A DNA stretch of 64,000 nucleotides, taken from positions 558,001-622,000 of the forward strand of contig NZ_NMTR01000021.1 of NCBI RefSeq assembly GCF_002549775.1. The letters are read 5' to 3'. Numbering within the stretch: the stretch's first letter is position 1; the number at the start of each line of letters is the position of its first letter. Below the pieces are notes generated by a model, which worked only from the letters and a program-made list of their open reading frames with translations, ran no database searches and was not told the origin of the DNA. The position numbers were made by a program, and so were the translations under genes. Of this stretch, positions 42,549 through 51,022 are shown in pieces. The stretch comes from Faecalibacterium langellae. GTDB lineage: Bacteria > Bacillota > Clostridia > Oscillospirales > Ruminococcaceae.

Positions 42549-42552
42549 CGCC

Positions 42553-42750
42553 ATGGGCCTGAAAAAATACCGGGTACATGTGGAGCTGAGCAAGCAGCTG
42601 CCGCAGACGAACAGCCTTTACACCCTGCGTATGACCTACATCGTGCGGGCCGCCACGAAGGTGGACGCAAAGCTCAAGGGCGAATTTGCGGCGAAGGTAG
42701 AGAACCCCACCTGCCGCGCGAAAGCCTACCATGTGGAGGAACTGCCGTGA
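42553..42750 (+). CDS. hypothetical phage protein, 65 residues
   Basis: Basic, beta-rich peptide starting GLKKYRVHVELSKQLP. It overlaps the next gene by four bases (GTGA). No family recognised. Confidence 0.6.
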   Translation: MGLKKYRVHVELSKQLPQTNSLYTLRMTYIVRAATKVDAKLKGEFAAKVENPTCRAKAYHVEELP

Positions 42751-42962
42751 AACCTGTAAATCTGACCCCGGACGAGGAAGAAATCTGGGCCCGGGTGGAC
42801 ACCTTTGGCAACGAGCTGGTGCGGGACATGGGCGCGGCCCTGCTGCAGGTGGACCAGCTGCCGGAGTGGATGAAGGAAACGGCGGTGAACCATTTATGCA
42901 GCAAGCTGGCCGAAGCCAGAGCGCTGGCGTGCAGCTGGATGAACGACCGCGGCGAGCCGTGA
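42747..42962 (+). CDS. hypothetical phage protein, 71 residues
   Basis: Starts at GTG in the overlap with the previous stop. Acidic, helical; LTPDEEEIWARVDTFGNELV and EWMKETAVNHLCSKL. Unknown. Confidence 0.6.
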   Translation: MKPVNLTPDEEEIWARVDTFGNELVRDMGAALLQVDQLPEWMKETAVNHLCSKLAEARALACSWMNDRGEP

Positions 42963-42973
42963 AAGGAGAGACC

Positions 42974-43159
42974 ATGACCTTAGAGGACTACAAGGCCCGG
43001 ATGGCCCAGGAGCTGGAAAAGCTGGACTGGCAGCACCCGGGCGACAAGGAGAGCGGCGCTTACCGGCTTTTGAGCGAAGCGGGCCGGGACAAGCAGCTGG
43101 GCACGCAGGACTGGATCGTGTTATACAACCAGTACCGGGAAGGGGTGAAGCGGACATGA
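42974..43159 (+). CDS. hypothetical phage protein, 61 residues
   Basis: AAAGGAG precedes the ATG. It reads MTLEDYKARMAQELEKLDWQ and ends in QYREGVKRT. It overlaps the next gene by four bases. Unknown. Confidence 0.6.
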   Translation: MTLEDYKARMAQELEKLDWQHPGDKESGAYRLLSEAGRDKQLGTQDWIVLYNQYREGVKRT

Positions 43160-43905
43160 AACGGAACATGAGCCTGAGCCAGGAGCTGGACCTGACGCGG
43201 GACGGCACGGCCGAGATGACCCGGTGGTGCATCATCATCGCGCTGCACCAGTGCTTCGGCGTGGGGAAGGACCGGCTGAACAAGATCGAGGCCCGGGCGG
43301 AAGCGCTGGCCTACGAAAGCCTGGACGTGGCCATGACGGCCAACGACAAAGGGATGCCCAGCACCGACCGCAGCCGTGCGCTGCGGGAAGGCTGGCTGCC
43401 GGAGGGCGTGGAACCGGAGTTCCGGGTGCCGGTGCTGCGCGCACCCCGCACCCGGCGGGAGCAGCAGCTGCGCATGGCGGGCGACGTGGCCGCCAGCATG
43501 GTGTGGACCATCTACGCCCGGGCCTGCATGGAGCTGCTGGGCTACAGCAGCAAGCGGCTGAACCGGCTGCGGGAAGAAACCCTGGCCAACTACCGGCAGG
43601 TGAACGAGGAAGGCCACGAAAGCCTGAGCTGGGCCATGGAACGGCTGCGCCGGTGCGCCGAGGACGCACTGAAGGAAGACATTACGATCGAGAACGTGCC
43701 GGACGAGGAGCGGGCAAAGCAGGCCGACCGGGACTACCAGGAGCAGAAAGCGGCGTTTATCCGGCGGAACATGGCAAAGGCGCTGGGGCACCGGGCGGCC
43801 CCGGCGGGGGCCAATGTGCTGGCGCCGGGCGAGATCGAAAAGAAGATCAACACGATCCTGCAGCAGCCGGGCATGCCGGACAGCTGGGAGAGGAGAAGAA
43901 AGTGA
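43156..43905 (+). CDS. conserved early phage protein, 249 residues
   Basis: Mostly helical and Arg/Glu-rich. ALHQCFGVGKDRLNKIEARA suggests a DNA-binding N-terminus; the middle shows MVWTIYARACMELLGYSSKR. It lies in a run of translationally coupled early genes. I recognise no family. Confidence 0.65.
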   Translation: MKRNMSLSQELDLTRDGTAEMTRWCIIIALHQCFGVGKDRLNKIEARAEALAYESLDVAMTANDKGMPSTDRSRALREGWLPEGVEPEFRVPVLRAPRTRREQQLRMAGDVAASMVWTIYARACMELLGYSSKRLNRLREETLANYRQVNEEGHESLSWAMERLRRCAEDALKEDITIENVPDEERAKQADRDYQEQKAAFIRRNMAKALGHRAAPAGANVLAPGEIEKKINTILQQPGMPDSWERRRK

Positions 43906-44096
43906 GCAAAGACAAATGCAAAATGACCCGCAAACGGTTTGAAAAGCTGATGGCGGGAAGGCACGGCGTGCAGCTGCGCGAGGTGCACGACATGGTCAGC
44001 CGCGATATGGTGGACCCCAAAAAGCGGCGGGAGGAAGCGTGGCAGACGGCAAAGCACCGGTACGCGCGCAGCGAAAGCGAGGCGAAGCAGGCATGA
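43902..44096 (+). CDS. hypothetical phage protein, 64 residues
   Basis: Starts at GTG in a four-base overlap with its neighbour. Basic peptide KMTRKRFEKLMAGRHGVQL. It overlaps the next gene by four bases too. Unknown. Confidence 0.55.
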   Translation: MSKDKCKMTRKRFEKLMAGRHGVQLREVHDMVSRDMVDPKKRREEAWQTAKHRYARSESEAKQA

Positions 44097-44314
44097 CACT
44101 GGAAGAAGCCATGAAATACCGGGGCGAGACGGTGCGCTCGCTGGCGAAGGCGACCGAAACGGCACCGAGCTGTGTGAAGCGCTGGGTACAGCCCGGCGGG
44201 CTGGAACGGCTGAGCGCGGTGCGGCTGCAGCAGATCGCCAGGGCGCTGGACGGCGGGGTGCTCGTCACCGAAGACGGCTGCGAAGTGGAGCTGTACGGAG
44301 GGAAGGCAAGATGA
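44093..44314 (+). CDS. small HTH-like phage protein
   Basis: 73 residues. TVRSLAKATETAPSCVKRWV followed by LSAVRLQQIARALDGG looks like an XRE-type helix-turn-helix. Overlaps both neighbours by four bases. Possibly an early regulator. Confidence 0.55.
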   Translation: MTLEEAMKYRGETVRSLAKATETAPSCVKRWVQPGGLERLSAVRLQQIARALDGGVLVTEDGCEVELYGGKAR

Positions 44315-44946
44315 GTGCACATTACGTCTACCGCCTGTACGACCCGAAGACCGGCGCGCTGCTGCACGAAGGCACCCCCACCGAGCTGGTGGCGGCGGGG
44401 CTGTTCCCGGACCGGGACCGGCTGCAGAGCGAGTACATGCGCCAGAAAAAGACCGTGAAAAAGCCGCGCATCTGGCGGATCGAGCGGGAAAAGCGGCCCC
44501 CGGCGGCCACAAAGACGCTGCTGCGGGAGGTGTGGGAGTACACCGCCTGGGATGCAGCGGGCAACCGGATGGCGAAGGGCACGGCGGCAGAACTGGTGGA
44601 GCAGGGATTTTTCGACTGCACCCAGATGGCGGCAAACTGGGCCCGGAAGGGCTGCTGCCCGGCGCGCGGCATTGCAAAGCTGACCCGGGAAAAGGTGCGG
44701 CGGAGCATCGTGCAGCGGAACGCGGCGGGGGCGAAGAAGCTCCCGAAGGCAGAGCAGCACCGGGCACCGGCGTCGAAGCCGCAGAAAAAGGCGGCGAAGG
44801 GCGTGATCCCGAAGCTCAAGGACCCGGACGCGCTGCAGCTGGACGTGCACGCGCTGTGCGGGTACAACGCAGCGGCGCGGAAGCGGGGCCTGCCGGAGCT
44901 GAGCTACGGCGTGTGGGCCGCACGGGGAAAGCCGGAAATACCATAA
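44311..44946 (+). CDS. phage protein with two similar halves
   Basis: 211 residues. HYVYRLYDPKTGALLHEGTPTELVAAG and, later, EVWEYTAWDAAGNRM with GTAAELVEQGFF appear to be two copies of one domain. A lysine-rich linker follows, then a C-terminal helical tail. Such internal duplication with YDxxTG and GTxxELV motifs is common in phage-coded regulators. Function unknown. Confidence 0.6.
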   Translation: MSAHYVYRLYDPKTGALLHEGTPTELVAAGLFPDRDRLQSEYMRQKKTVKKPRIWRIEREKRPPAATKTLLREVWEYTAWDAAGNRMAKGTAAELVEQGFFDCTQMAANWARKGCCPARGIAKLTREKVRRSIVQRNAAGAKKLPKAEQHRAPASKPQKKAAKGVIPKLKDPDALQLDVHALCGYNAAARKRGLPELSYGVWAARGKPEIP

Positions 44947-45211
44947 AAACGGCCCTCAGGCAATCAAGCCTGGGGGCTTTGGCGACAAAAGACAAGGCGT
45001 GCCGGGTGGTGTGCAGCGGACGGCTGCACCTTAGCCGGAATGGTTTGTCGGGCCCCGGAAGGGGCAGGACCTACCTTATTATAATGCGTGATTGCTCCAG
45101 GGCGTCCGGCGGGACGCTTTTGGGGGGCTTGTATACCCGTTATTTCTGTGACGGTGATGATCATGGAAACGGAAAAACACAGGACGCTGACGACCAGCAG
45201 GAGGTGCCGGG
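44947..45211. other. structured noncoding region before the replication gene
   Basis: Hairpins include CCCTCAGGC/GCCTGGGGG (44953-44977) and GTGCAGC-loop-GCTGCAC near 45014, with GC-rich inverted repeats to about 45080 and a TATAAT-like box near 45082. No gene is evident. Position beside the HUH initiator makes a replication origin or nick site conceivable; this is conjecture. Confidence 0.35.
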
Positions 45212-46096
45212 ATGCGAAGAAGCTACATCCGGGAAAAGAAATACCAGTGCGGTGACGAGTACATGACCGTGGGCGTCTATGCAGTGACCGACCAGGAGCA
45301 CCGGCAGCGGGGCAAGAAGCGCAAGGAGAGCGACCGGGGCCAGAAGGAGCGGAACAAGTACGCCAGCCTGCGCCGAAAGCAGCGGAAGGTGCTGGCGAAT
45401 TTTGACAAGAACGGCTTTTTCCTGACCGGTACATACGAGGACGGCTATTTACCTGCAGACTTTGCGGCCTGCCGGAAGGACGTGGAGAACTACAAGCGGC
45501 GGGTGATCACGGCGACCTGCAAGCGATTTGGCGTGCCGAAGGACAGCATCCGGCTGATGCTGTGGGCGGTGCGCAAGGGCGAAGCCGGACGGCTGCACCT
45601 GCACGGGTTTGCCCAGTGCAAAGGACTGGATGCGGCCGACCGGCGGGAGTGGCGCGAGATGCTGGAAGACCTATGGCGGCGGCGTATCCCGGGCACCGGC
45701 GAATACGACCCGCTGGGCACCATGAATGTGGACCGCATGGACATGAAAAAGCTGCTGGGCATTGACGGGCAGGGCAAAAACGGCACGGTGGGGTACATCT
45801 ACGGCCACAAAGAGCGCAGCTGCATCGAGACGCGGAACCTGCGGCAGCCGGACGAGCTGGCCGCCTGCGACACCAAGTGGAGCCGGAAGCAGCTGCGCAA
45901 GGGCTGCACCGAGTGCGCGGAGAACGCCTACTGGTGGGAGCAACGGTTCCCGGGGTGGGAAGTGGTACAGGTGGCGGTGTATGACCCGCAGCAGCTGTAC
46001 GAGACGGACAGGCCGCGGCCGGAGGGCTGGGAAAGCAGTGAACCGCAGGCGTATCTGATCCTGCGGCGGAGAGAGTTTGCGAAAGTTCGCACCTGA
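45212..46096 (+). CDS. HUH-family replication initiator
   Basis: 294 residues. Motif 1 is FFLTGTYEDGY (residues 69-79), motif 2 the histidine pair RLHLHGF (H129 and H131), motif 3 a tyrosine-lysine block GYIYGHK (Y195 and Y197, K200). This is the signature of rolling-circle nickases. A Cys-rich stretch (KGCTECAENAYWW) may bind zinc. No helicase, primase or polymerase is seen nearby, so this probably starts phage DNA replication using host enzymes. Confidence 0.75.
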   Translation: MRRSYIREKKYQCGDEYMTVGVYAVTDQEHRQRGKKRKESDRGQKERNKYASLRRKQRKVLANFDKNGFFLTGTYEDGYLPADFAACRKDVENYKRRVITATCKRFGVPKDSIRLMLWAVRKGEAGRLHLHGFAQCKGLDAADRREWREMLEDLWRRRIPGTGEYDPLGTMNVDRMDMKKLLGIDGQGKNGTVGYIYGHKERSCIETRNLRQPDELAACDTKWSRKQLRKGCTECAENAYWWEQRFPGWEVVQVAVYDPQQLYETDRPRPEGWESSEPQAYLILRRREFAKVRT

Positions 46097-46139
46097 CAGA
46101 CAGGATTATTTTATTTTGCGCGCGGAAGGCGGTGGACGG

Positions 46140-46409
46140 GTGACAAAGCAGCAGAAAAAGGCGGTGCGCAAGGCGCTGCGGAAGTTTGACGGCAGCGGGC
46201 AGTGGGAAGACGTGCTGGGCCGGGTGCGGGACTACTATGCCAGGGAGGACCCGGTGTGCTGGGACCTGCTGCGGCTGCGGTACATCGAGGGCCGGAGCGA
46301 GTGGGACGTGGTGGGGCTGCTGCACATCGGGCGGACGACCTACTACCACAAGGAGCTGGAGGCGCTTTCCACCGTGGCGGTGTATGCGGCGGCGGCGGGG
46401 CTGATCTGA
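46140..46409 (+). CDS. ArpU/RinA-like late transcription regulator
   Basis: 89 residues from GTG at 46140. DLLRLRYIEGRSEWDVVGLL then HIGRTTYYHKELEAL resembles sigma region 4 as in the ArpU/DUF1492 group, which switches on late genes. It is the last gene before terminase, where such regulators usually lie. Confidence 0.72.
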   Translation: MTKQQKKAVRKALRKFDGSGQWEDVLGRVRDYYAREDPVCWDLLRLRYIEGRSEWDVVGLLHIGRTTYYHKELEALSTVAVYAAAAGLI

Positions 46410-46443
46410 ACAGGCTGGACACGAATGTGTGCGGCCTGTTTGT

Positions 46444-46500
46444 GCTGCAACGACGACGACCGCCGCCAGCGGCGGAAACAGGGAGGAGTTGTTGGGGCAG
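46444..46500 (-). repeat. dispersed repeat family A, copy 3 (in the prophage)
   Basis: On the minus strand: GCCCCAACA, CTCCCTGTTTCCGCC and GGCGGCGGTCGTCGTCGTTGCAGC, matching the core of the copies at 15697 and 28287. It is only the central 57 bases, so a partial or minimal unit. It fills the gap before the terminase genes. Confidence 0.65.
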
Positions 46501-46654
46501 TGTTCTGATTTTTCAAAGCGCCGTAAGGCCGCTGAAGAAAAACCAGCAAACACAACCCGTACTCGCCGCGCGAGACCGCTGAAAAAAGTCCGTAGTTTTT
46601 TTGCAGACAGAAACGTGATAGGCTGGAAGCAAAGCACGGGAAGGAGGGCCGGGA

Positions 46655-47365
46655 ATGGCGACGCGCAGATACTGCAAGAACACGGTGCCCGGCCGACAGG
46701 GCCGGGGCAAGAAGTACCCGGCAAAGGTACGGGCGGACGTGGTGATGGCCATGATCGGCTCGAACTCCATCTGCGCGGTGGCCCGGAAGTACGGCGTGCC
46801 GGAAAGCACCATCCGCAGCTGGATGGCGGAGGAAGCCAAGCAGCCGGACGGGGCCTTTGCCCAGGCGCGGGCCGAAGCGGCGCGGGAGATCGCAGCGCGG
46901 GCAGCGCTGGGGGCCCGGGCCCAGGTGGGTTATCTGCAGCAGCGGGTGGCCGAGAACCAGCGGGCGGCGGATATCCGGGCAAAGCTGGAGCAGCGGCTGG
47001 ACGAGGACGCCCGATCGCGGCGGTACGAGATCGGCGGGCTGCTGAAAAGCGAGGCGGAAGACCTGCAGGACGCAGCGGAGACCGGCCTTGTGGTGCGCAG
47101 CGCACCGGGGACCTACGACCGGCAGCTGAGCGACGAGGAACGGGACGAGCTGGCAAAGCAGCTGGAACGGTACGAAGCGAAAGCCATGACCGACAAGGAC
47201 GCGGCGAACATTGCGGCGGTGCTTTTGACGACGGCCGCCAACGCTGCGGCGCTGGTGCCCCGGGACGAAGGCAGCAGCCAGAGCGCGGCCCCGGCGGTGC
47301 TGATGGAAGGCCAGGACAGGAGCGAGCAGCAGGAGGTGGTACTGGATGGCCGGGGAGACGTATGA
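46655..47365 (+). CDS. terminase small subunit-like protein
   Basis: 236 residues. An N-terminal helix-turn-helix (MIGSNSICAVARKYGVPEST, with IRSWMAEEAKQ) is followed by a long helical middle and a Gln/Glu-rich tail. This fits DNA-recognising small terminases. AAGGAGGG precedes the ATG. It overlaps the large subunit by 20 bases. Confidence 0.75.
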   Translation: MATRRYCKNTVPGRQGRGKKYPAKVRADVVMAMIGSNSICAVARKYGVPESTIRSWMAEEAKQPDGAFAQARAEAAREIAARAALGARAQVGYLQQRVAENQRAADIRAKLEQRLDEDARSRRYEIGGLLKSEAEDLQDAAETGLVVRSAPGTYDRQLSDEERDELAKQLERYEAKAMTDKDAANIAAVLLTTAANAAALVPRDEGSSQSAAPAVLMEGQDRSEQQEVVLDGRGDV

Positions 47366-48806
47366 CGGCAGGCCCATCCTCTGGCGGCCGCAGCCGAAGC
47401 AGGCCGCCTTCATGCGGCGCAGCGAGGACGAGGCCCTGTACGGCGGGGCCGCAGGCGGCGGCAAGAGCGACGCGCTGGTGATCGAGGCGCTGCGGCAGGT
47501 GGACATCCCACACTATCGCGGGCTGATCGTGCGCAAGACCTACCCGCAGCTGAGCGAGCTGATCGACAAGACCATGCAGTACTACAAGCCGGTCTTCCCG
47601 AAGGCGAAGTACAACGCGTCGAGCCATGTGTGGACCTTCCCCAGCGGGGCGAAAATCTACTTCGGCAGCATGTTCCGCACCCAGGACAAGTACAACTACC
47701 AGGGCAAGGCCTTTGATTTTATCGGGGTGGACGAGCTGACCCACTTTACCTGGGAGGAGTACAGCTACCTCATGAGCCGCAACCGCCCCACAGGCCCGGG
47801 CACGGTGGTGTACATGCGGGCCACGGCCAACCCCGGCGGCATCGGCCACGGATGGGTGAAGGCCCGGTTCATCACACCGGCACCACCGGGCACCCGCATG
47901 GTGCAGCTGGTGGACGTGAAGAAGCCGGACGGCACCGTGCAGCAGATGCGGCGCACGCGGGTGTTCATCCCGTCCACGGTGTTTGACAACAAAAAGCTGC
48001 TGGAGAATGACCCGGGATACCTGGGCACGCTGGCCAGCTTGCCGGAAGCGGAAAAGCAGGCGCTGCTCTACGGCGACTGGGACAGCTTTTCCGGCCAGGT
48101 GTTCACCGAATGGCGCAACGACCCGGACCACTACGAGGACCAGCGGTGGACCCACGTCATCAAGCCGTTCCGCATCCCGGCACACTGGCGCATCTGGCGC
48201 GGGTACGACTTCGGCTATGCAAAGCCTTTTTCCGTGGGCTGGTACGCGGCCGACGAGGAAGGGCGGCTTTACCGCATCAAGGAGCTGTACGGCTGCACCG
48301 GTACGCCGAACGAAGGCCTGCGCATCGACCCGGTGGAGCAGGCAAGGCGCATCCGGGAGGCAGAGCAGAACGACCCCATGCTGCGGGGGCGGCAGATCAC
48401 CGGCGTGGCAGACCCGGCCATCTTCAACGAGAGCCAGGGCGAGAGCATTGCCGAGATGCAGGAAAAGCACCCGAACTACATCTTCTGGAAGCCCGGCGAC
48501 CACACGCGGCTTGCGGGCAAGATGCAGTTCCACTACCGGCTGGCCTTCGACCGCGAGGGGCGGCCGATGTTCCAGGTGTTCGACACATGCAAGCATTTTA
48601 TCCGCACCATCCCGAACCTGGTCTATGACGAGAGCAACGTGGAGGACATTGACACCACACAGGAAGACCACATTTACGACGAGTGCCGGTATGTGCTGAT
48701 GGAAAACCCGCTGAGCCCGAAGCAGGCGGTGCGGGATGTGCCGATGAAGGACGACCCGCTGGACCTGGACAAGAGAAAGAGCCGGACGCGGGTGATGAGG
48801 GTGTAG
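47346..48806 (+). CDS. terL: terminase large subunit
   Basis: 486 residues. Walker A is GGAAGGGKSDALV near residue 35, Walker B FIGVDELTHF, with a TANPGG coupling motif. The C-terminal RNase-H-like nuclease has aspartates in GYDFGYAKPF and GVADPAIF. It translocates DNA into the procapsid and cuts it. Confidence 0.95.
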   Translation: MAGETYDGRPILWRPQPKQAAFMRRSEDEALYGGAAGGGKSDALVIEALRQVDIPHYRGLIVRKTYPQLSELIDKTMQYYKPVFPKAKYNASSHVWTFPSGAKIYFGSMFRTQDKYNYQGKAFDFIGVDELTHFTWEEYSYLMSRNRPTGPGTVVYMRATANPGGIGHGWVKARFITPAPPGTRMVQLVDVKKPDGTVQQMRRTRVFIPSTVFDNKKLLENDPGYLGTLASLPEAEKQALLYGDWDSFSGQVFTEWRNDPDHYEDQRWTHVIKPFRIPAHWRIWRGYDFGYAKPFSVGWYAADEEGRLYRIKELYGCTGTPNEGLRIDPVEQARRIREAEQNDPMLRGRQITGVADPAIFNESQGESIAEMQEKHPNYIFWKPGDHTRLAGKMQFHYRLAFDREGRPMFQVFDTCKHFIRTIPNLVYDESNVEDIDTTQEDHIYDECRYVLMENPLSPKQAVRDVPMKDDPLDLDKRKSRTRVMRV

Positions 48807-49005
48807 ACGCTCCGCTGGGCCAGAGGACAAGAGGGGCGTTTCGACGCGCCCCTCTCATCCTCTGGACTCCACTTACCCCTGACGAGAAAGGGGTTGCTCG
48901 CCCCTTTCAGACCCCAAAGAAGAAGTCGAAACGGAAAAAATCTAGCCGCTTCGCTAAACGATTTTTTCACGTTTCTCCGATTTGAAAAACGAGAAGGTGA
49001 AGCGC
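48807..49005. repeat. palindrome-rich spacer before portal
   Basis: It holds a long hairpin (CCAGAGGA...AGAGGGGCG with its complement, about 48820-48862) and a second one, AAGGGGTTGCTCGCCCCTT (48895-48913). These look like the host-type palindromic elements. The end of it carries the portal ribosome site. Confidence 0.55.
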
Positions 49006-51012
49006 ATGAATGAAAACGAGCTTTTGCAGGGGATGCTGAAGCGCTACCCGGACCAGAGGGACGGGGCCTTTGGAGAAATGCAGAATGCCGCAGCTGCCCC
49101 TCATCAGTCGGCTTTGCCGACAGCTTCCCCCGAGGGGGAAGCCTTCGAACTGCCCACGGCGCAGGTGATCGGGGAGGAAGAAGTCAAGAAGGCAAACGAT
49201 ATCCTGCAGAAGTACAAGACCGGCAAGGCGGCGCTCGACAAGCGGATCATCGACAACGAGCTGTGGTTCCGCATGGGGCACTGGAAGAACTACGAAAACA
49301 AGATGATGGAAGGCAAGCCGAAGCCCTCCAGCGGGTGGCTGTTCAACAGCATCGCCAACAAGCACGCCGACGCCATGGACAACTACCCGGAACCCAACGT
49401 GCTGCCCCGGGCGGCGGACGACGAGGAGACCGCGAAGGTACTCTCCAAAATCCTGCCCACGGTGCTGGAACAGTGCGACTACGAGACGGTGTACAGCGAC
49501 ACCTGGTGGCGCAAGTTGAAGACCGGCACCGGCGTGAAGGGCATCTTCTGGGACCCGACGGCCCGCAAGGGCCTGGGCGAGATCAGCATCCGCAGCGTGA
49601 ACCTGCTGATGCTGTACTGGGAGCCGGGCGTGGAGGACATTCAGGACTCGCCGAACCTGTTCAGCCTGAGCCTGGCAAACTCGGAACAGCTGGAGGCGCA
49701 GTACCCGCAGCTGAAGGGCCACACCGGCCACAGCCTGGACGTGGCAAAGTACATCCACGATGACAGCATCGACACCGCCGACAAGAGCGTGGTGGTGGAC
49801 TGGTACTACAAAAAGGCCCAGCCCGGCGGGCAGACGGTGCTGCACTACTGCAAGTATTGCAACGGCATCGTGCTGTATGCCAGCGAGAACGACCCGCAGT
49901 ACGCGGAGAGCGGCTTTTACGACCACGGAAAGTATCCCTTTGTGTTCGACCCGTTATTCCGCGAGGAGGACAGCCCGGCGGGCTTTGGGTACATCGACGT
50001 GATGAAGGACACCCAGACCGCCATTGACGAGATGAACCACGCCATGGACGAGAATGTGAAGCTGAGCGCAAAGCAGCGGTACATCCTGAGCGACACGGCG
50101 GGGATCAACGAGGAAGAACTGGCCGACTTTGGCCGGGACATCGTGCATGCGGCGGGCCGGGTGACCGACGAGAGCATGCGGCCGCTGCAGACGGCGGGGC
50201 TTGCGGGCAACCTGATCACCTACCGGGACGACCGGGTGAACGAGCTGAAGGAGATCAGCGGCAACCGCGATGTTTCCCAGGGCGGCACCACCAGCGGCCT
50301 GACGGCGGCCAGCGCCATTGCAGCGCTGCAGGAAGCAGGCAGCAAACTTTCCCGCGACATGCTGAAAAGCGCCTACCGGGCTTTTGCGCAGGAGTGCTAC
50401 TTCATCATCGAGCTGATGCGGCAGTTCTACGACGAGCAGCGGGTATACCGCATCACGGGAGAGAGCGGCGGCACGGAGTATGTGCCCTTCAGCAATGCGC
50501 AGTTACAGCCCCAGCCCGGCGGCATGGTGGGCGGTGTGCAGCTGGGCGACCGGGAACCGATCTTTGACATCACGGTGAGTGCGGCGAAGAAAAGCACCTT
50601 CAGCCGCCTTTCCCAGAATGAGACGGCGAAGGAATGCTACCAGATGGGATTCTTTGCACCAGCCAATGCTGACGCGGCGCTGGCTGCGCTGGACATGATG
50701 GACTTTGAGGGCATCGAGAAGGTGCGCCAGCGGGTGGGCCAGAACGGCACACTGTACCAGCAGCTGCAGCAGATGGCCCAGCAGCTGCAGAAGATGGCGG
50801 CGATCATCGACGCACAGAACGGCACCAACGTGAGCGCGGCGGCGGGGGCAGCCAGCCAGGCGGCAGCGGGCAGCGGGGGCGGAAGCGGCGGAAAGACCGC
50901 AGCAGCCAGCACCCTGAACAGCCTTGGCGGCGTGGTGGGCGACAGTTCCACCAGCCTTTCGAGCCAGGCGGCGAAGCGGGCGATGAACGTGAACAACCCG
51001 AATAAGGAGTAA
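49006..51012 (+). CDS. phage portal protein
   Basis: 668 residues. It forms the dodecameric DNA gate. The wing and stem regions show LAGNLITYRDDRVNELKEIS and GGTTSGLTAASAIAALQEAG, with a Gly/Ala/Ser-rich tail. The ATG at 49006 has AAGGTGA upstream. Near residues 31-47 it carries an in-frame palindromic repeat (49097-49145) that adds PHQSALPTASPEGEA, probably an inserted element tolerated in a flexible N-terminus. Confidence 0.85.
   Translation: MNENELLQGMLKRYPDQRDGAFGEMQNAAAAPHQSALPTASPEGEAFELPTAQVIGEEEVKKANDILQKYKTGKAALDKRIIDNELWFRMGHWKNYENKMMEGKPKPSSGWLFNSIANKHADAMDNYPEPNVLPRAADDEETAKVLSKILPTVLEQCDYETVYSDTWWRKLKTGTGVKGIFWDPTARKGLGEISIRSVNLLMLYWEPGVEDIQDSPNLFSLSLANSEQLEAQYPQLKGHTGHSLDVAKYIHDDSIDTADKSVVVDWYYKKAQPGGQTVLHYCKYCNGIVLYASENDPQYAESGFYDHGKYPFVFDPLFREEDSPAGFGYIDVMKDTQTAIDEMNHAMDENVKLSAKQRYILSDTAGINEEELADFGRDIVHAAGRVTDESMRPLQTAGLAGNLITYRDDRVNELKEISGNRDVSQGGTTSGLTAASAIAALQEAGSKLSRDMLKSAYRAFAQECYFIIELMRQFYDEQRVYRITGESGGTEYVPFSNAQLQPQPGGMVGGVQLGDREPIFDITVSAAKKSTFSRLSQNETAKECYQMGFFAPANADAALAALDMMDFEGIEKVRQRVGQNGTLYQQLQQMAQQLQKMAAIIDAQNGTNVSAAAGAASQAAAGSGGGSGGKTAAASTLNSLGGVVGDSSTSLSSQAAKRAMNVNNPNKE
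49097..49145 (+). repeat. palindromic repeat family B, copy in portal
   Basis: Starts CCCCTCATCAG, holds hairpins TCGGC-TTT-GCCGA and CTTCCCCC-GAGGGGGAAG, and ends GCCTT. The 49-base unit recurs at 60435 with the small stem changed on both sides (compensatory). Confidence 0.75.
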
Positions 51013-51022
51013 GGAGAACGGC

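Noticed and set aside
44990-45100. Possible tRNA gene in the gap before the replication gene
   Set aside because: The hairpins do not form a cloverleaf; there is no T-loop GTTCRA sequence or acceptor pairing.
45507-48830. 1,107-residue minus-strand ORF opposite the terminase genes
   Set aside because: GC-rich antisense frame across well-supported phage genes; composition (Pro, Arg, Ala) is not protein-like.
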